A stretch of DNA of 52,441 nucleotides from DATIJC01 sp035479015 (lineage in GTDB: Bacteria > Patescibacteriota > Microgenomatia > UBA1400 > UBA12028): assembly GCA_035479015.1 (NCBI GenBank), contig DATIJC010000011.1:1-52441 (forward strand). Direction: 5' to 3'. The translations under genes and the position numbers were made by a program. The notes beneath the pieces were generated by a model. That model worked only from the letters and a program-made list of their open reading frames with translations, was not told the DNA's origin and searched no databases. Positions 16,206 through 23,810 of this stretch are shown here, piece after piece. Position 1 is the first letter of the stretch; each line of letters begins with the position of its first letter.

Positions 16206-16778
16206 CTAATTTTGAGGCGGCTCGTCTTTATCGAGTGGGAATTTGGCCTGCATCCAATTGGCGGCTTTATCCAGCCAGGTGGGACGTGGCTTCTCATGTA
16301 CTGTGTACTTGAGCATTATTTTCTTCATGTTTTCTTTTTCTACCCCATCCAAAAGAACTATCAAAACTCCCGGGAAAGCCCTTGCAGTCTCTACATGCAT
16401 GAGGTCATGGCCATACTTGGTTGTAAACCAGAACCGTCCAAGTTCTTCCCAATAAAATAGTTGGTCGCCGACGTGGATACCAAATGTAGAAACCCGGTTA
16501 TGAATATGATCTGGAGCAACTGAAGCAAGGACGTAGGAAACGAACGCCAAACTAATAACGACTGCAATAAATAAGAACTGCCCTGCAAAAAAGAGAATCA
16601 GCGAGACGAGGAAAACAATCACAGCGATCGTCGTGTAATATTCCCTGTCACGCTTTTTAAATGGGCGGGCCGGCGCATCCCACTCAAGCAGAACTTTTTC
16701 TTCATTGCGCTCATGTTCATTACGCTGCTCAGTAGTCTGCCCCGCCTGAGGTTCCTGATTTGTTTCCTGCGTGTCCAT
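16206..16778 (-). CDS. Hypothetical protein with two membrane helices
   Basis: A 190-residue protein. I chose the ATG at 16778, because the longer frame runs into the tRNA at 16828-16910. The N-terminal ~50 residues are polar and glutamate-rich. Two hydrophobic helices at about residues 55-75 and 78-98 follow. The C-terminal domain (STFGIHVGDQLFYWEELGRFWF and onward) has the strand-turn pattern of a small PH-like beta domain and ends near tRNA-Arg. Function unknown; perhaps related to other bPH-type membrane proteins. Confidence 0.7.
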   Translation of the reverse strand: MDTQETNQEPQAGQTTEQRNEHERNEEKVLLEWDAPARPFKKRDREYYTTIAVIVFLVSLILFFAGQFLFIAVVISLAFVSYVLASVAPDHIHNRVSTFGIHVGDQLFYWEELGRFWFTTKYGHDLMHVETARAFPGVLIVLLDGVEKENMKKIMLKYTVHEKPRPTWLDKAANWMQAKFPLDKDEPPQN

Positions 16779-16827
16779 GCAATGAGTGTACCGCATTCTG
16801 GAATTTTTTGCCAAGGATTTGCGAAGG

Positions 16828-16910
16828 CGGAGGAGGTGGGACTCGAACCCACGAAACCTTTCGGTTGACAGTTTAGTAAACTGTTGCAATAGCCGCTATG
16901 CGACTCCTCC
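16828..16910 (-). tRNA. tRNA-Ser with apparent anticodon ACT
   Basis: The acceptor GGAGGAG pairs with CTCCTCC. The D arm has A14, GG and A21 in place. The anticodon stem ACAGT/ACTGT is perfect and leaves the loop TTACTAA, so positions 34-36 read ACT. The long variable arm (AACC GAAA GGTT) and T arm (GTGGG TTCGAGT CCCAC) are those of a serine tRNA. A GCT anticodon would be expected for AGC/AGU codons; A34 is unusual here. Confidence 0.85.
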
Positions 16911-16932
16911 AATCGCGCTATTATAAATCCTG

Positions 16933-17613
16933 ATGGTCATCCTGGATACCCTCCTAGACATACTCTTTCCACGCTTCTGTATCGGCTGTGGACGATTCAA
17001 TACGTACTTGTGCAAAGATTGTGCCAAAAAGATCGATTTTTACGAGTCGGCCCTGTGCCCAGTCTGCACCAAGGCAATTTTGCCAATCGGGATCCATGTG
17101 GGGTGTAAACCCCATGGGTATTTAGACGGTCTCTGGAGCGTTGCGCATTTTGATGGAAGCATTAAAAAACTGATCGTCCAGATTAAGTACTCTGGACGTT
17201 TTGCCTACATCGACACACTTATTCCCCTTTTATACCGTTTCTGTCCGAAAAGCTTCAGAGAAGCAGACCTGGTGACTTGCGTACCAATGAATCCTACGAA
17301 ATTGCGGGAGCGTGGCTATAACCAAAGTGAGCTCTTGGCTAAGAATTTTGCGGCCAAACTTGGCAAACCTTTCACTCCAGACCTGCTCAAAAAGACTAAA
17401 AAGACTCTGACGCAGGCACATTTGAAGCGTAGTGAGCGTCTAGGCAATCTCGAGGGAGCATTTACCTGTACGGTCAAAATCCGCTCCAAATTCACTATTT
17501 TGCTTATCGATGATGTAGTGACCACCGGAAGTACACTGCAAGAGTGCGCCAAGGTGCTTAAAAAGGCCGGCGCGGGCAAGGTTAATGCGCTGACCCTAGC
17601 CCACGGGAAGTAG
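16933..17613 (+). CDS. comF: ComF family phosphoribosyltransferase-like protein
   Basis: A 226-residue protein. The N-terminus has a cysteine cluster of the ComF zinc-finger type: C14, C17, C26 and C29 (CIGCGRFNTYLCKDC), plus a second CPVC pair. The C-terminal phosphoribosyltransferase domain carries ILLIDDVVTTGSTL, the PRPP-binding motif, and the upstream segment RERGYNQSELLAKNFA typical of ComF. In naturally competent bacteria ComF helps DNA uptake in the cytoplasm. No other competence gene is in the window. A TATTAT-like box lies 8 nt before the ATG. Confidence 0.9.
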   Translation: MVILDTLLDILFPRFCIGCGRFNTYLCKDCAKKIDFYESALCPVCTKAILPIGIHVGCKPHGYLDGLWSVAHFDGSIKKLIVQIKYSGRFAYIDTLIPLLYRFCPKSFREADLVTCVPMNPTKLRERGYNQSELLAKNFAAKLGKPFTPDLLKKTKKTLTQAHLKRSERLGNLEGAFTCTVKIRSKFTILLIDDVVTTGSTLQECAKVLKKAGAGKVNALTLAHGK

Positions 17614-17617
17614 ATTT

Positions 17618-18019
17618 TGGTGGAGATGCCCGGATTGAACCGGGGTCCATATAGTACCAATAACATCATCTACACACATGTTCCATTGTTGATAATCCTA
17701 GACCGAACAGTGGACAAGCAGTTTCCAGGATTCACCTATCAAAAGGCTTATGTTTCACGGATAGATAACGCGAAACTGTCACACTAACTGTGTTTCCACC
17801 CATACCCGTACGCTAGTGAAATACGAGATATAAATGCCACTTTATGCCGTGAAGGCAAATTGTGGAGCAGCGAAAGAAGCGACAAAAGAGTCGAATCTCT
17901 CAGCTACTGTTCTGACAAAAGATTTGGCAGATATTGTTTTTGGTCCTTTTTAACGTCTTCCTTGACTAAAGACGGTGTGCAGATGTTAAAGAGCAATACA
18001 TGTCGAGGCGTACATCCCC
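17618..18019 (-). ncRNA. ssrA: tmRNA (transfer-messenger RNA)
   Basis: The 5' end GGGGATG pairs with CATCTCC at the 3' end, giving a tRNA-like acceptor with encoded CCA. The T arm GGTTCAATCC is clear. The tag frame follows AACAGTA and runs from GCT (17902-17904) to TAA (17842-17844): 20 residues beginning AERFDSF and ending FAFTA. It rescues stalled ribosomes together with SmpB, whose gene lies 5 bp upstream. The final residues differ from the common ALAA-type end. The whole of the 404-bp gap between comF and smpB is occupied by this RNA. Confidence 0.93.
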
Positions 18020-18024
18020 AAGAC

Positions 18025-18462
18025 CTATAGTATACCACGCTCAGACTCCCTCTGGAGGTCCTTTTTCTTGAGCTCCTCTCTATGCTCGTACTGCTTTTTC
18101 CCCTTGCCGATGCCAATCAGCACCTTGATGTAGTTACCTCCGGTACCAACCATAAGTGGGATGGCAGACAAACCCTTTACCTTCAGAAACTCTTCGATTT
18201 GGTGAATCTGCCGCTTCTTGAGCAGTAACTTGCGTGACCTCGTGGGGTCTGGCGCATCTTGAGTCACAGCTAAGTAGGGATCAATGCGGGCGTTCACCAA
18301 AAAAGCCTCACCGTTGGATACACGCACAAATGCGTCTTTGATGTTGGCACACTTCTCCCGTAGGGACTTCACTTCGCCGCCGGTAAGCACCAAACCTGCC
18401 TCCATCTCTTCCAAGATCGAGTAATCGTGGCGCGCATGGCGGTTAACGACTAGAGGCATCAT
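18025..18462 (-). CDS. smpB: SsrA-binding protein SmpB
   Basis: A 145-residue protein with the SmpB hallmarks: NRHARHDYSILEEMEAGLVLTGGEVKSLR, the VRVSNGEAFLVNARIDPY strand region, DPTRSRKLLL, and the basic tail with KGKKQYEHREELKKKD. It binds the tRNA-like part of tmRNA and brings it to stalled ribosomes. It lies directly upstream of ssrA in the same direction and overlaps the preceding gene by 4 bp. TATACT stands 10 nt before the first ATG, inside that upstream gene. Confidence 0.96.
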   Translation of the reverse strand: MMPLVVNRHARHDYSILEEMEAGLVLTGGEVKSLREKCANIKDAFVRVSNGEAFLVNARIDPYLAVTQDAPDPTRSRKLLLKKRQIHQIEEFLKVKGLSAIPLMVGTGGNYIKVLIGIGKGKKQYEHREELKKKDLQRESERGIL

Positions 18463-20174
18463 AAGGGAACCGAGTATACCAGACTGCCAGAGAGCACGTA
18501 GGCGGTATGGCTGCTCTCATCTACAGTCAGCGAAGTAGCCGTCGCTAAATCATCACTGGAAACACTTCCAGCAAACGTGCCATCTTTGCCCAAGGTGACT
18601 ATCCGCTTAGCTCTTGGCTCTAAAACATAGAGATTGCTCGTACTCTGCGTCGTGTACACATAGACTGCAGATGAAAAGGCCGTAGGAAGATCTACGGGTG
18701 AAAAAGGAGCAGGACTTCCGCGCGTAAACCGCAATAGAGAACCGGTATCGGTACCTATCCAGACGTCACCGTCGACGACAAAACTGACAACTTTACTAAA
18801 ATCCAAACCCTCTTTCGAGTGAAACCAGCTGGTGGGTTTTTGATCTAGCGCTGATCCGTCATATTTAAAAATGTCGTGCGCATCCTTATCAAAAACGTAG
18901 AGATTACCTCCAAACACGCCTAAAAACGAAGGTGATACCCAATCAGTAGTCTTTACAGCCGCCAATTTTCCCACTACATCCAGGGGAAGCGAAAGCTGCA
19001 TGACACCTTCTTGCCCGAGAACGTAGGCTTTCCTGTCTTCAATAGCAATTGCGTCCGGCTTGGTCAGCGTAGCATCCACATCCAATACGGTGGTCTGCTT
19101 CTTTTCAACCGACAACGCTAAGATTCTTGCTTTCGATTCATCCAGCACCACCAATGCTTTCCCCGGTGCATCAAAATCTATACTATTTGCCAAGAAATCT
19201 TGAGCTACCAAACGGAAATCATAAAAGATATTCAGTTTCCCCTGTGGCTTATCACCACTCCTCGTGCGGATTTGTTCACTCACTTGCTTTTCAAGCAGGG
19301 TCAATTCCTTTTTCAAACTCGCATCTGTTGATTTCGACTGCTCCAAAACAGCGATGTCCTGCTCAATCGAATTGAGCGCTTCAAGTGTCTGCGTCCGGGA
19401 CCCGAGGGTTTGAGCTTGCTGCAGCCGGATTTGCAACGGACCCAATACTTTGGCATTAGCCGCTTTCCTTGAGCGGTCCGAGAAGAAACTAAACAATACC
19501 AGCAGAATAAGAAGCCCCAGCACCGCTACTATAATTGCCATCGCCTTTTTACTTTTTTGCGTCGACAGTTTGGGAAGCTTGACGGGTGATATAAAGGCTG
19601 CCCGCGGTTTCTCTATTTTTTTCTCTACTACTGGTAGTTCATTTTTCCGGTCAGAGATAATGAGAGCTGCGCTGTCCCCTGCCTGAGATGGCAAGGTGGT
19701 AGCAAGTTCATCAGCCAACTCCTGTGCAGGCAAATACGACTTCATTGGGGTATGCAGATTCTCGAAAAATTTCTTTGTCCCCACAATAAATAGGTCACCC
19801 TCACTCATTTTGCCCTGAAAGGAAACGAATTTGTGTGGATCGGATACGATAAACTCTTCCTTCTCACCTCTTGAAAGCCAAATTGCCATTGTAGGCGACC
19901 CGAAAAGCGCTAATTCTCCATTACTACTATAGATTGCGGCAAGCGAGACGGTATCAGTCGCCAAATTTTGAAAAAAGGAAGCAAGGGAACTGAAATCAAT
20001 GCTTCCCGTGTATGCGCTGATACTTTCGACAACTGCTTTTCCGCGCAAAGATGCCTCTTCCCCTCTTGATGAAATGACCACAAATACGTGACCACCCCCC
20101 AATTCTCTCGTCAGGGTAGTCGACCAAAGGCCCTCTGTGGGCACACCCACTACTTGCGCATGCGACACCTGCAT
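18459..20174 (-). CDS. Membrane protein with PP2C-like N-terminus and propeller-like C-terminus
   Basis: A 571-residue protein. Residues 1-165 resemble a PP2C/SpoIIE phosphatase fold (strand patterns with SSRGEEASLRGKAV and EGDLFIVGTKKFF) but lack the aspartates needed for metal binding, so it is probably a pseudo-phosphatase. One transmembrane helix lies at about 212-230. A coiled-coil-like stretch (about 245-300) follows. The C-terminal ~260 residues consist of repeating beta segments with DKDAHDIFKYDG-like turns, suggesting a beta-propeller outside the cell. It could sense an external ligand. The role is inference. Confidence 0.7.
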   Translation of the reverse strand: MQVSHAQVVGVPTEGLWSTTLTRELGGGHVFVVISSRGEEASLRGKAVVESISAYTGSIDFSSLASFFQNLATDTVSLAAIYSSNGELALFGSPTMAIWLSRGEKEEFIVSDPHKFVSFQGKMSEGDLFIVGTKKFFENLHTPMKSYLPAQELADELATTLPSQAGDSAALIISDRKNELPVVEKKIEKPRAAFISPVKLPKLSTQKSKKAMAIIVAVLGLLILLVLFSFFSDRSRKAANAKVLGPLQIRLQQAQTLGSRTQTLEALNSIEQDIAVLEQSKSTDASLKKELTLLEKQVSEQIRTRSGDKPQGKLNIFYDFRLVAQDFLANSIDFDAPGKALVVLDESKARILALSVEKKQTTVLDVDATLTKPDAIAIEDRKAYVLGQEGVMQLSLPLDVVGKLAAVKTTDWVSPSFLGVFGGNLYVFDKDAHDIFKYDGSALDQKPTSWFHSKEGLDFSKVVSFVVDGDVWIGTDTGSLLRFTRGSPAPFSPVDLPTAFSSAVYVYTTQSTSNLYVLEPRAKRIVTLGKDGTFAGSVSSDDLATATSLTVDESSHTAYVLSGSLVYSVPL

Positions 20175-20194
20175 GACTCAATCATAGCAAATTC

Positions 20195-20455
20195 TTAAGG
20201 GAGTATGAGGAAGACAAAAAACCAGACCAAAACTGCAAACACCAAATGCGCCAAACCTAAAACCGTCATAAACAACTCAAGACCTGTTTTCAAAGTCCGG
20301 GTCATAAGCGATATCTGGCGCACCATCACCAGAGCGAACACTACATATACACCAAAGCCAACGAGTGCAAGAATTTTTAAAAGCCACAACAAAAACGTGG
20401 ATGAAAAAATAAATGCTGAGTTGGGATCGAAAACAAATTGAAACGCGGAGTTCAT
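20195..20455 (-). CDS. Small membrane protein with two helices
   Basis: An 86-residue protein with hydrophobic helices at about 18-45 and 63-85, joined by a short polar loop (RQISLMTRTLKTG). It overlaps the PH-domain gene by 4 bp and precedes the PP2C-like membrane gene by 20 bp, so the three are probably co-transcribed. Short proteins of this design are frequent in CPR genomes. No function known to me. Confidence 0.75.
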   Translation of the reverse strand: MNSAFQFVFDPNSAFIFSSTFLLWLLKILALVGFGVYVVFALVMVRQISLMTRTLKTGLELFMTVLGLAHLVFAVLVWFFVFLILP

Positions 20456-21120
20456 CGTACCCTCCCATCAAGTTTCTCTTGTTCTTCTTGATCCATCATT
20501 TCACTTAAAAATTTGGACACGAGATCTGGGTGTGGCACCTTCTCAAAATCTAATTGTGGAATCTCAGCGGCGGTTTGGATACGCACATCACCATAGTCAA
20601 AAAGTGATTGCGCCAGATTTGTGTTGGTAAACGTAATATCCTGGATATGTTCAATTTTTGCTTCACTAATATGTTTGAAAATCAGTGAAAAGAAATCGAT
20701 GTCGATGATACGTTCATCCGTGATCAAGTACACATTATAAAACCAGAGCACGAAATTCTGAATTGCGTACCCAAATACAAAGAGGTACCAGCCCAAAACA
20801 CTAACAAAACGGAAGTTGGCCGGCAGAAAAGATATGAATGAAAATACTGGTAACACGATTGGCAGCAGCACCAGGAAAATCGTGATGACAATCCAGGGAA
20901 CGTTTACGATCGGATGTTGCCGGAGGAGCATGAGCACCGGTTCATCCGCATGCTGAATATCAAACTCAACACTCTCCGGCATGGCACAAAATGCAGAGAG
21001 TCTGCTTCCACCCCTCTCCTGGGCATTTTGCAGCGCCTCACTGGCTGCAACAGATTTCTTCAGGTTTTGCACCCGTGAACGTTTGGGCTCTTTATCTTCT
21101 GCGTTGAAAACATCTGGCAT
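20452..21120 (-). CDS. Bacterial PH domain (bPH2-type) membrane protein
   Basis: A 222-residue protein. The N-terminal ~60 residues are polar. Two transmembrane segments follow at about 76-97 and 105-130. The bPH2 signature follows the second: LITDERIIDIDFFSLIFKH, then SEAKIEHIQDITFTNT and FDYGDVRIQTAAE. The family has a PH fold at the inner face of the membrane; its biochemical role is unclear. First gene of the run leading to smpB and ssrA. A GAGGA Shine-Dalgarno-like sequence precedes the ATG. Confidence 0.85.
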   Translation of the reverse strand: MPDVFNAEDKEPKRSRVQNLKKSVAASEALQNAQERGGSRLSAFCAMPESVEFDIQHADEPVLMLLRQHPIVNVPWIVITIFLVLLPIVLPVFSFISFLPANFRFVSVLGWYLFVFGYAIQNFVLWFYNVYLITDERIIDIDFFSLIFKHISEAKIEHIQDITFTNTNLAQSLFDYGDVRIQTAAEIPQLDFEKVPHPDLVSKFLSEMMDQEEQEKLDGRVR

Positions 21121-21127
21121 AATTTCC

Positions 21128-21505
21128 TCAAGTATAACAAAGAACTGCTTCTTCTACCAGCCGCCACCCCATACGTACACATTTTTCTCTAGCTGGTAGT
21201 ACATTTGGCAGTCCTACTTCCTTTGCCAAATCAGCAAAGTTTGTACCTCGCAACTCGCTAGCTGTTTTACCCAGCAGCCACTGCGAAATCATACTCATAC
21301 TTGCGCTGCTCACCGCGCAACCCTCACCCGTCCAGGTGACCGAGGTTACTTTACCATCGCTAACAATAATTTGTGCACAAAAAGTATCACCGCATCCCGG
21401 ATTAGCAAAAGTTTTTCCTTTCCCAGATAAAACACGTGTTTTATTCTTTGGATGTTTATAGTGCTCAAGAATTTGCTCTTGGTATAGTTCGTCTATATCG
21501 CTCAT
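21128..21505 (-). CDS. sufU: SufU/IscU-type iron-sulfur scaffold or sulfur acceptor
   Basis: A 125-residue protein with the three conserved cysteines of the SufU/IscU family: NPGCGDTFCAQ with the adjacent aspartate, GEGCAVSSASMSMI, and AREKCVRMGWR. It accepts sulfur from SufS and passes it to the SufBCD scaffold, or itself carries a cluster. It overlaps sufS by 4 bp (ATGA). The length is close to that of zinc-binding SufU proteins, and the GCGD motif agrees with that type. Confidence 0.94.
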   Translation of the reverse strand: MSDIDELYQEQILEHYKHPKNKTRVLSGKGKTFANPGCGDTFCAQIIVSDGKVTSVTWTGEGCAVSSASMSMISQWLLGKTASELRGTNFADLAKEVGLPNVLPAREKCVRMGWRLVEEAVLCYT

Positions 21506-22809
21506 AGAAATACCTGTTTTACCTTTGCTAAAGCTTTCACCAGCGCATCAATATCCTCTTTTGTCGTATACACATTAAAACTTGCCCTGGTACTGGCGGC
21601 CAAACCCATTTCTACGTGCAACGGCATGGTGCAGTGGTGACCCGAACGCACCGCAATGCCTTCGCTGTCCAAGATTTGGGCTACATCATGGGCATGGACT
21701 CCCTCATAAACAAAAGCCACAGAACCACACCGATTCAGTTCGTAGTCCGCAGTTCGCAGTACGTAGTTTTTTTCCGTATGTCCCTGCGCACTATTACCTG
21801 TGTACTGCGTACTGTTTATCGGTCCGATGATTTTTATCTCAGGAATTTTAGAAAGTTCTTCGAGCGCATATTTGACGAGCATCTGGTCATGTTCAAAAAC
21901 TTTCTTCATTCCAAGTTTGGTTAGATAATCACAAGCGGCTGCCCACCCGACTGCTCCTGCTACATCAGGAGTCCCTGCGGTAAATCTGTCCTCCAGGTCT
22001 TCGGACCAAGTCGCCGACTGTTTCGTCACTTCGCCAATCATTCCCCCACCAAACAGTATTGGCTTCATCGTCTGTAACAGTTCTTTTTTGATAAATAAAC
22101 CACCAATTCCCATGGGACCCAGCATCTTGTGCGCTGACACAGCCATGAAATCCACGCCAAGCAAATGGAAATCGATCGGCATGTGAGGAGCAGACTGAGC
22201 AGCATCCAAGACGGTAACTAGCGACTGGTGACTAGATACTAGAGACAGAATCTTTTCGATTGGGTTTATCGTTCCCAACGTATTAGAAACATGAGTCAAC
22301 GCGAGAATTCTGATTCTTGATTCATGATTCATGAATCTTGCTTCCAGCCAGTTTAAGTCCAGCGTCCCATCTTCCAAAACCGGGATCAGTTCTAATTTAG
22401 CTTTCTTGCGTCGTGCCAACTCTTGCCAAGGGACCAAATTGCTGTGGTGCTCTATCTCAGTCGCCAGGATTACATCTCCCTCATGTATTTTGTCTTCCAG
22501 CGAATAGGCAATCAAATTCAGTGCCTCGGTCGTGTTACGGACCATGATCAGTTCCTGCGAATCTGCGCCAAAAAATTTGCTTATCGCTGTACGGGAGTCA
22601 TGCCAAGCACGTGTCGACCGGTCACCCAAGAAATGGATACCGCGGTGTACGTTGGCATTGCTCGTTTTGTAGTAGTTGGAGATCGCATCTATAACTACCT
22701 CGGGTTTTTGGCTCGTGGCCGCGCTATCCAGGTAGACCAAAGGTTTCCCGCTCGGGTGAGGAATTGCCAGGATTGGAAAGTCCTTCTTGATTTGTTTCGG
22801 GTCAAACAT
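21502..22809 (-). CDS. sufS: Cysteine desulfurase SufS, with repeat-derived loops
   Basis: A 435-residue PLP enzyme that takes sulfur from cysteine for cluster assembly. Motifs: YLDSAATSQKP near the N-terminus, TEIEHHSN, VLDAAQSAPH, the PLP lysine in VSAHKMLGPMGIG (about residue 226), and the active cysteine in RSGHHCTMP (about 393). Compared with ordinary SufS, an extra stretch lies between IIGP and SVAFVYEG, at about residues 330-360; it is encoded by a 79-bp pair of inverted heptameric arrays. Two more arrays encode residues near MNHESRIR and SLVSSHQSL. TACAAT lies 9 nt before the ATG. Confidence 0.95.
   Translation of the reverse strand: MFDPKQIKKDFPILAIPHPSGKPLVYLDSAATSQKPEVVIDAISNYYKTSNANVHRGIHFLGDRSTRAWHDSRTAISKFFGADSQELIMVRNTTEALNLIAYSLEDKIHEGDVILATEIEHHSNLVPWQELARRKKAKLELIPVLEDGTLDLNWLEARFMNHESRIRILALTHVSNTLGTINPIEKILSLVSSHQSLVTVLDAAQSAPHMPIDFHLLGVDFMAVSAHKMLGPMGIGGLFIKKELLQTMKPILFGGGMIGEVTKQSATWSEDLEDRFTAGTPDVAGAVGWAAACDYLTKLGMKKVFEHDQMLVKYALEELSKIPEIKIIGPINSTQYTGNSAQGHTEKNYVLRTADYELNRCGSVAFVYEGVHAHDVAQILDSEGIAVRSGHHCTMPLHVEMGLAASTRASFNVYTTKEDIDALVKALAKVKQVFL
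21736..21814. repeat. Inverted pair of heptameric arrays inside sufS
   Basis: The left array (21737-21764) has four units such as AGTTCGT and AGTACGT. The right array (about 21787-21814) holds TGTACTG and CGTACTG units, which are the reverse complement of the left type. Together they could form a cruciform with a loop of roughly 20 nt. They encode the extra loop of SufS. Confidence 0.75.
22217..22244. repeat. Heptameric array, four units (ACTAGNN type), inside sufS
   Basis: Four contiguous 7-bp units, for example ACTAGCG (22217) and ACTGGTG (22224). The ACTGGTG unit is the reverse complement of the CACCAGT phase seen in valS at 36633. It encodes part of SLVSSHQSLVT. Confidence 0.75.
22305..22339. 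repeat. Heptameric array, five units (GATTCAT type), inside sufS
   Basis: Units at 22305, 22312, 22319, 22326 and 22333; two are identical (GATTCAT). The last two create the perfect palindrome GATTCATGAATC. It encodes RFMNHESRIRI in the SufS frame. Confidence 0.8.
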
Positions 22810-22824
22810 ATGACCTATATTGTA

Positions 22825-23130
22825 TCAAGAAACACGAAGTCTTGCGGCAGCGACTACTCTGCGCACCTGAAGGTCAAATCTTGCCAGGACTCTAGAATCC
22901 TTAAAGAGCTCAGGATTATTATCTACATACCCCTTCGAACAGAATACATTTCCCTCAAATATTACGCTCAGCATTGCTCCACAAATAGTACGCCAGCCTG
23001 GTTCGCTGCTCATCATGCCGTGCAGAAGCTTGCCAATTTCGCACCCGTATTCTGTAGTTGAATGTAAGGGTTGCTCAATGTCTGGAAAATGTTTCCCTGC
23101 CATACAGCAGCAGTATACGCCATTGACCAT
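22825..23130 (-). CDS. Small cysteine-rich hypothetical protein
   Basis: A 101-residue protein from the ATG at 23130, chosen because the upstream alternative (23166) overlaps the divergent gene. It has six cysteines: a CCC triplet near the N-terminus and single cysteines at about residues 30, 49 and 62, plus several histidines. The C-terminus is arginine-rich. It lies inside the suf locus, 15 bp upstream of sufS and in the same direction. Cysteines and location would suit a metal or sulfur role, but no family is recognised and coding status is not certain. Confidence 0.5.
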   Translation of the reverse strand: MVNGVYCCCMAGKHFPDIEQPLHSTTEYGCEIGKLLHGMMSSEPGWRTICGAMLSVIFEGNVFCSKGYVDNNPELFKDSRVLARFDLQVRRVVAAARLRVS

Positions 23131-23156
23131 CGTAGGAATTTGGAAGAAAGTAGGGT

Positions 23157-23357
23157 ATGAATCCAATAGAAAAAATGCGCGCGTGGGAAAAAATGAGTCC
23201 AGGCATCATTGGTCTGGCAGCAGCCGTGAATCTGTCACACATGCTTGGTGATACAGCAGTCGTATACATTGACGATGGTAGATACGATGGTGTCACCTTC
23301 ACAAAAAAAGAGGTTATTGCCGCCCGCGAACTGCTGGAGCAAGAGAAAAGAACTTAA
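23157..23357 (+). CDS. Small hypothetical protein
   Basis: A 66-residue soluble protein on the opposite strand to the suf genes. It has a helical N-terminus, a central VVYIDDGRYDGVTFTKKEV strand-loop and an acidic helix at the end. The ATG is 26 bp from the divergent cysteine-rich gene; the 3' end overlaps sufD by 4 bp. No family is recognised. Dense packing and a clean frame support coding. Confidence 0.5.
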   Translation: MNPIEKMRAWEKMSPGIIGLAAAVNLSHMLGDTAVVYIDDGRYDGVTFTKKEVIAARELLEQEKRT

Positions 23358-23809
23358 AAATTTAAAAATCCCTCGACGACCATTGCCTCGGCCTTTTTGG
23401 GTGGAATTCCACGTGACTCAAGATAAAATAAATGCTCTTCAGGGATACGCGAGATGCTTGCGGCATGCGAACACTTCACATCATCGGTTTTAATCTCCAA
23501 TTCGGGAACCGCCTCAGCTTTGGCTTGATCAGATAAAAGTAAGATGCGTTCTTCTAAAAATGACTGTGTATCACCACAATTTTCTTCGATAACGATCCTG
23601 CCAAAAAAGCGGATCTTACTTCTATCCTGCGCCACCCCTTTAAGCATAGTCTTCGCCCGTGTATGTGGCGCACTGTGAACGATAGTCAAATTGATATTGA
23701 TGTCATCATCATTTTGACCGTGAAACATCCCAGTGATTTGTACCTCATCACCTGGCTTATCAATCTCAACTCTATATTCACCAGACTTAGTGATTTTAAT
23801 TTCCCGCAT
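23354..23809 (-). CDS. sufD: Very short SufD-like scaffold subunit
   Basis: A 151-residue protein starting at the ATG that follows the sufB stop by 1 bp. The N-terminal part is a run of beta strands like the SufB/SufD beta-helix. The end (DDVKCSHAASISRIPEEHLFYLESRGIPPKKAEAMVVEGFL) matches the C-terminal region of SufB and SufD. Typical SufD is about 400 residues, so most of the N-terminal domain is missing and the usual C-terminal helices after GFL are absent. It should still pair with SufB and SufC. Its position directly after sufB supports the call. Confidence 0.85.
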   Translation of the reverse strand: MREIKITKSGEYRVEIDKPGDEVQITGMFHGQNDDDININLTIVHSAPHTRAKTMLKGVAQDRSKIRFFGRIVIEENCGDTQSFLEERILLLSDQAKAEAVPELEIKTDDVKCSHAASISRIPEEHLFYLESRGIPPKKAEAMVVEGFLNF

Positions 23810-23810
23810 A

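Noticed and set aside
16885..16887. A CTA (amber suppressor) anticodon in the minus-strand tRNA
   Set aside because: That register would put A at position 33 and break the 5-bp stem; ACT is the only register with U33 and a full stem.
16779..16889. A longer N-terminus for the membrane protein at 16206
   Set aside because: It would run into the tRNA-Ser gene; the ATG at 16778 is sufficient.
21736..21814. A CRISPR array in sufS
   Set aside because: Units are only 7 bp with no spacers and lie in a coding sequence; no cas gene is present.
22423..23061. A 212-codon plus-strand open frame across the sufS start
   Set aside because: It is antisense to a well-supported sufS and to the small cysteine-rich gene, with no homology or start signal.
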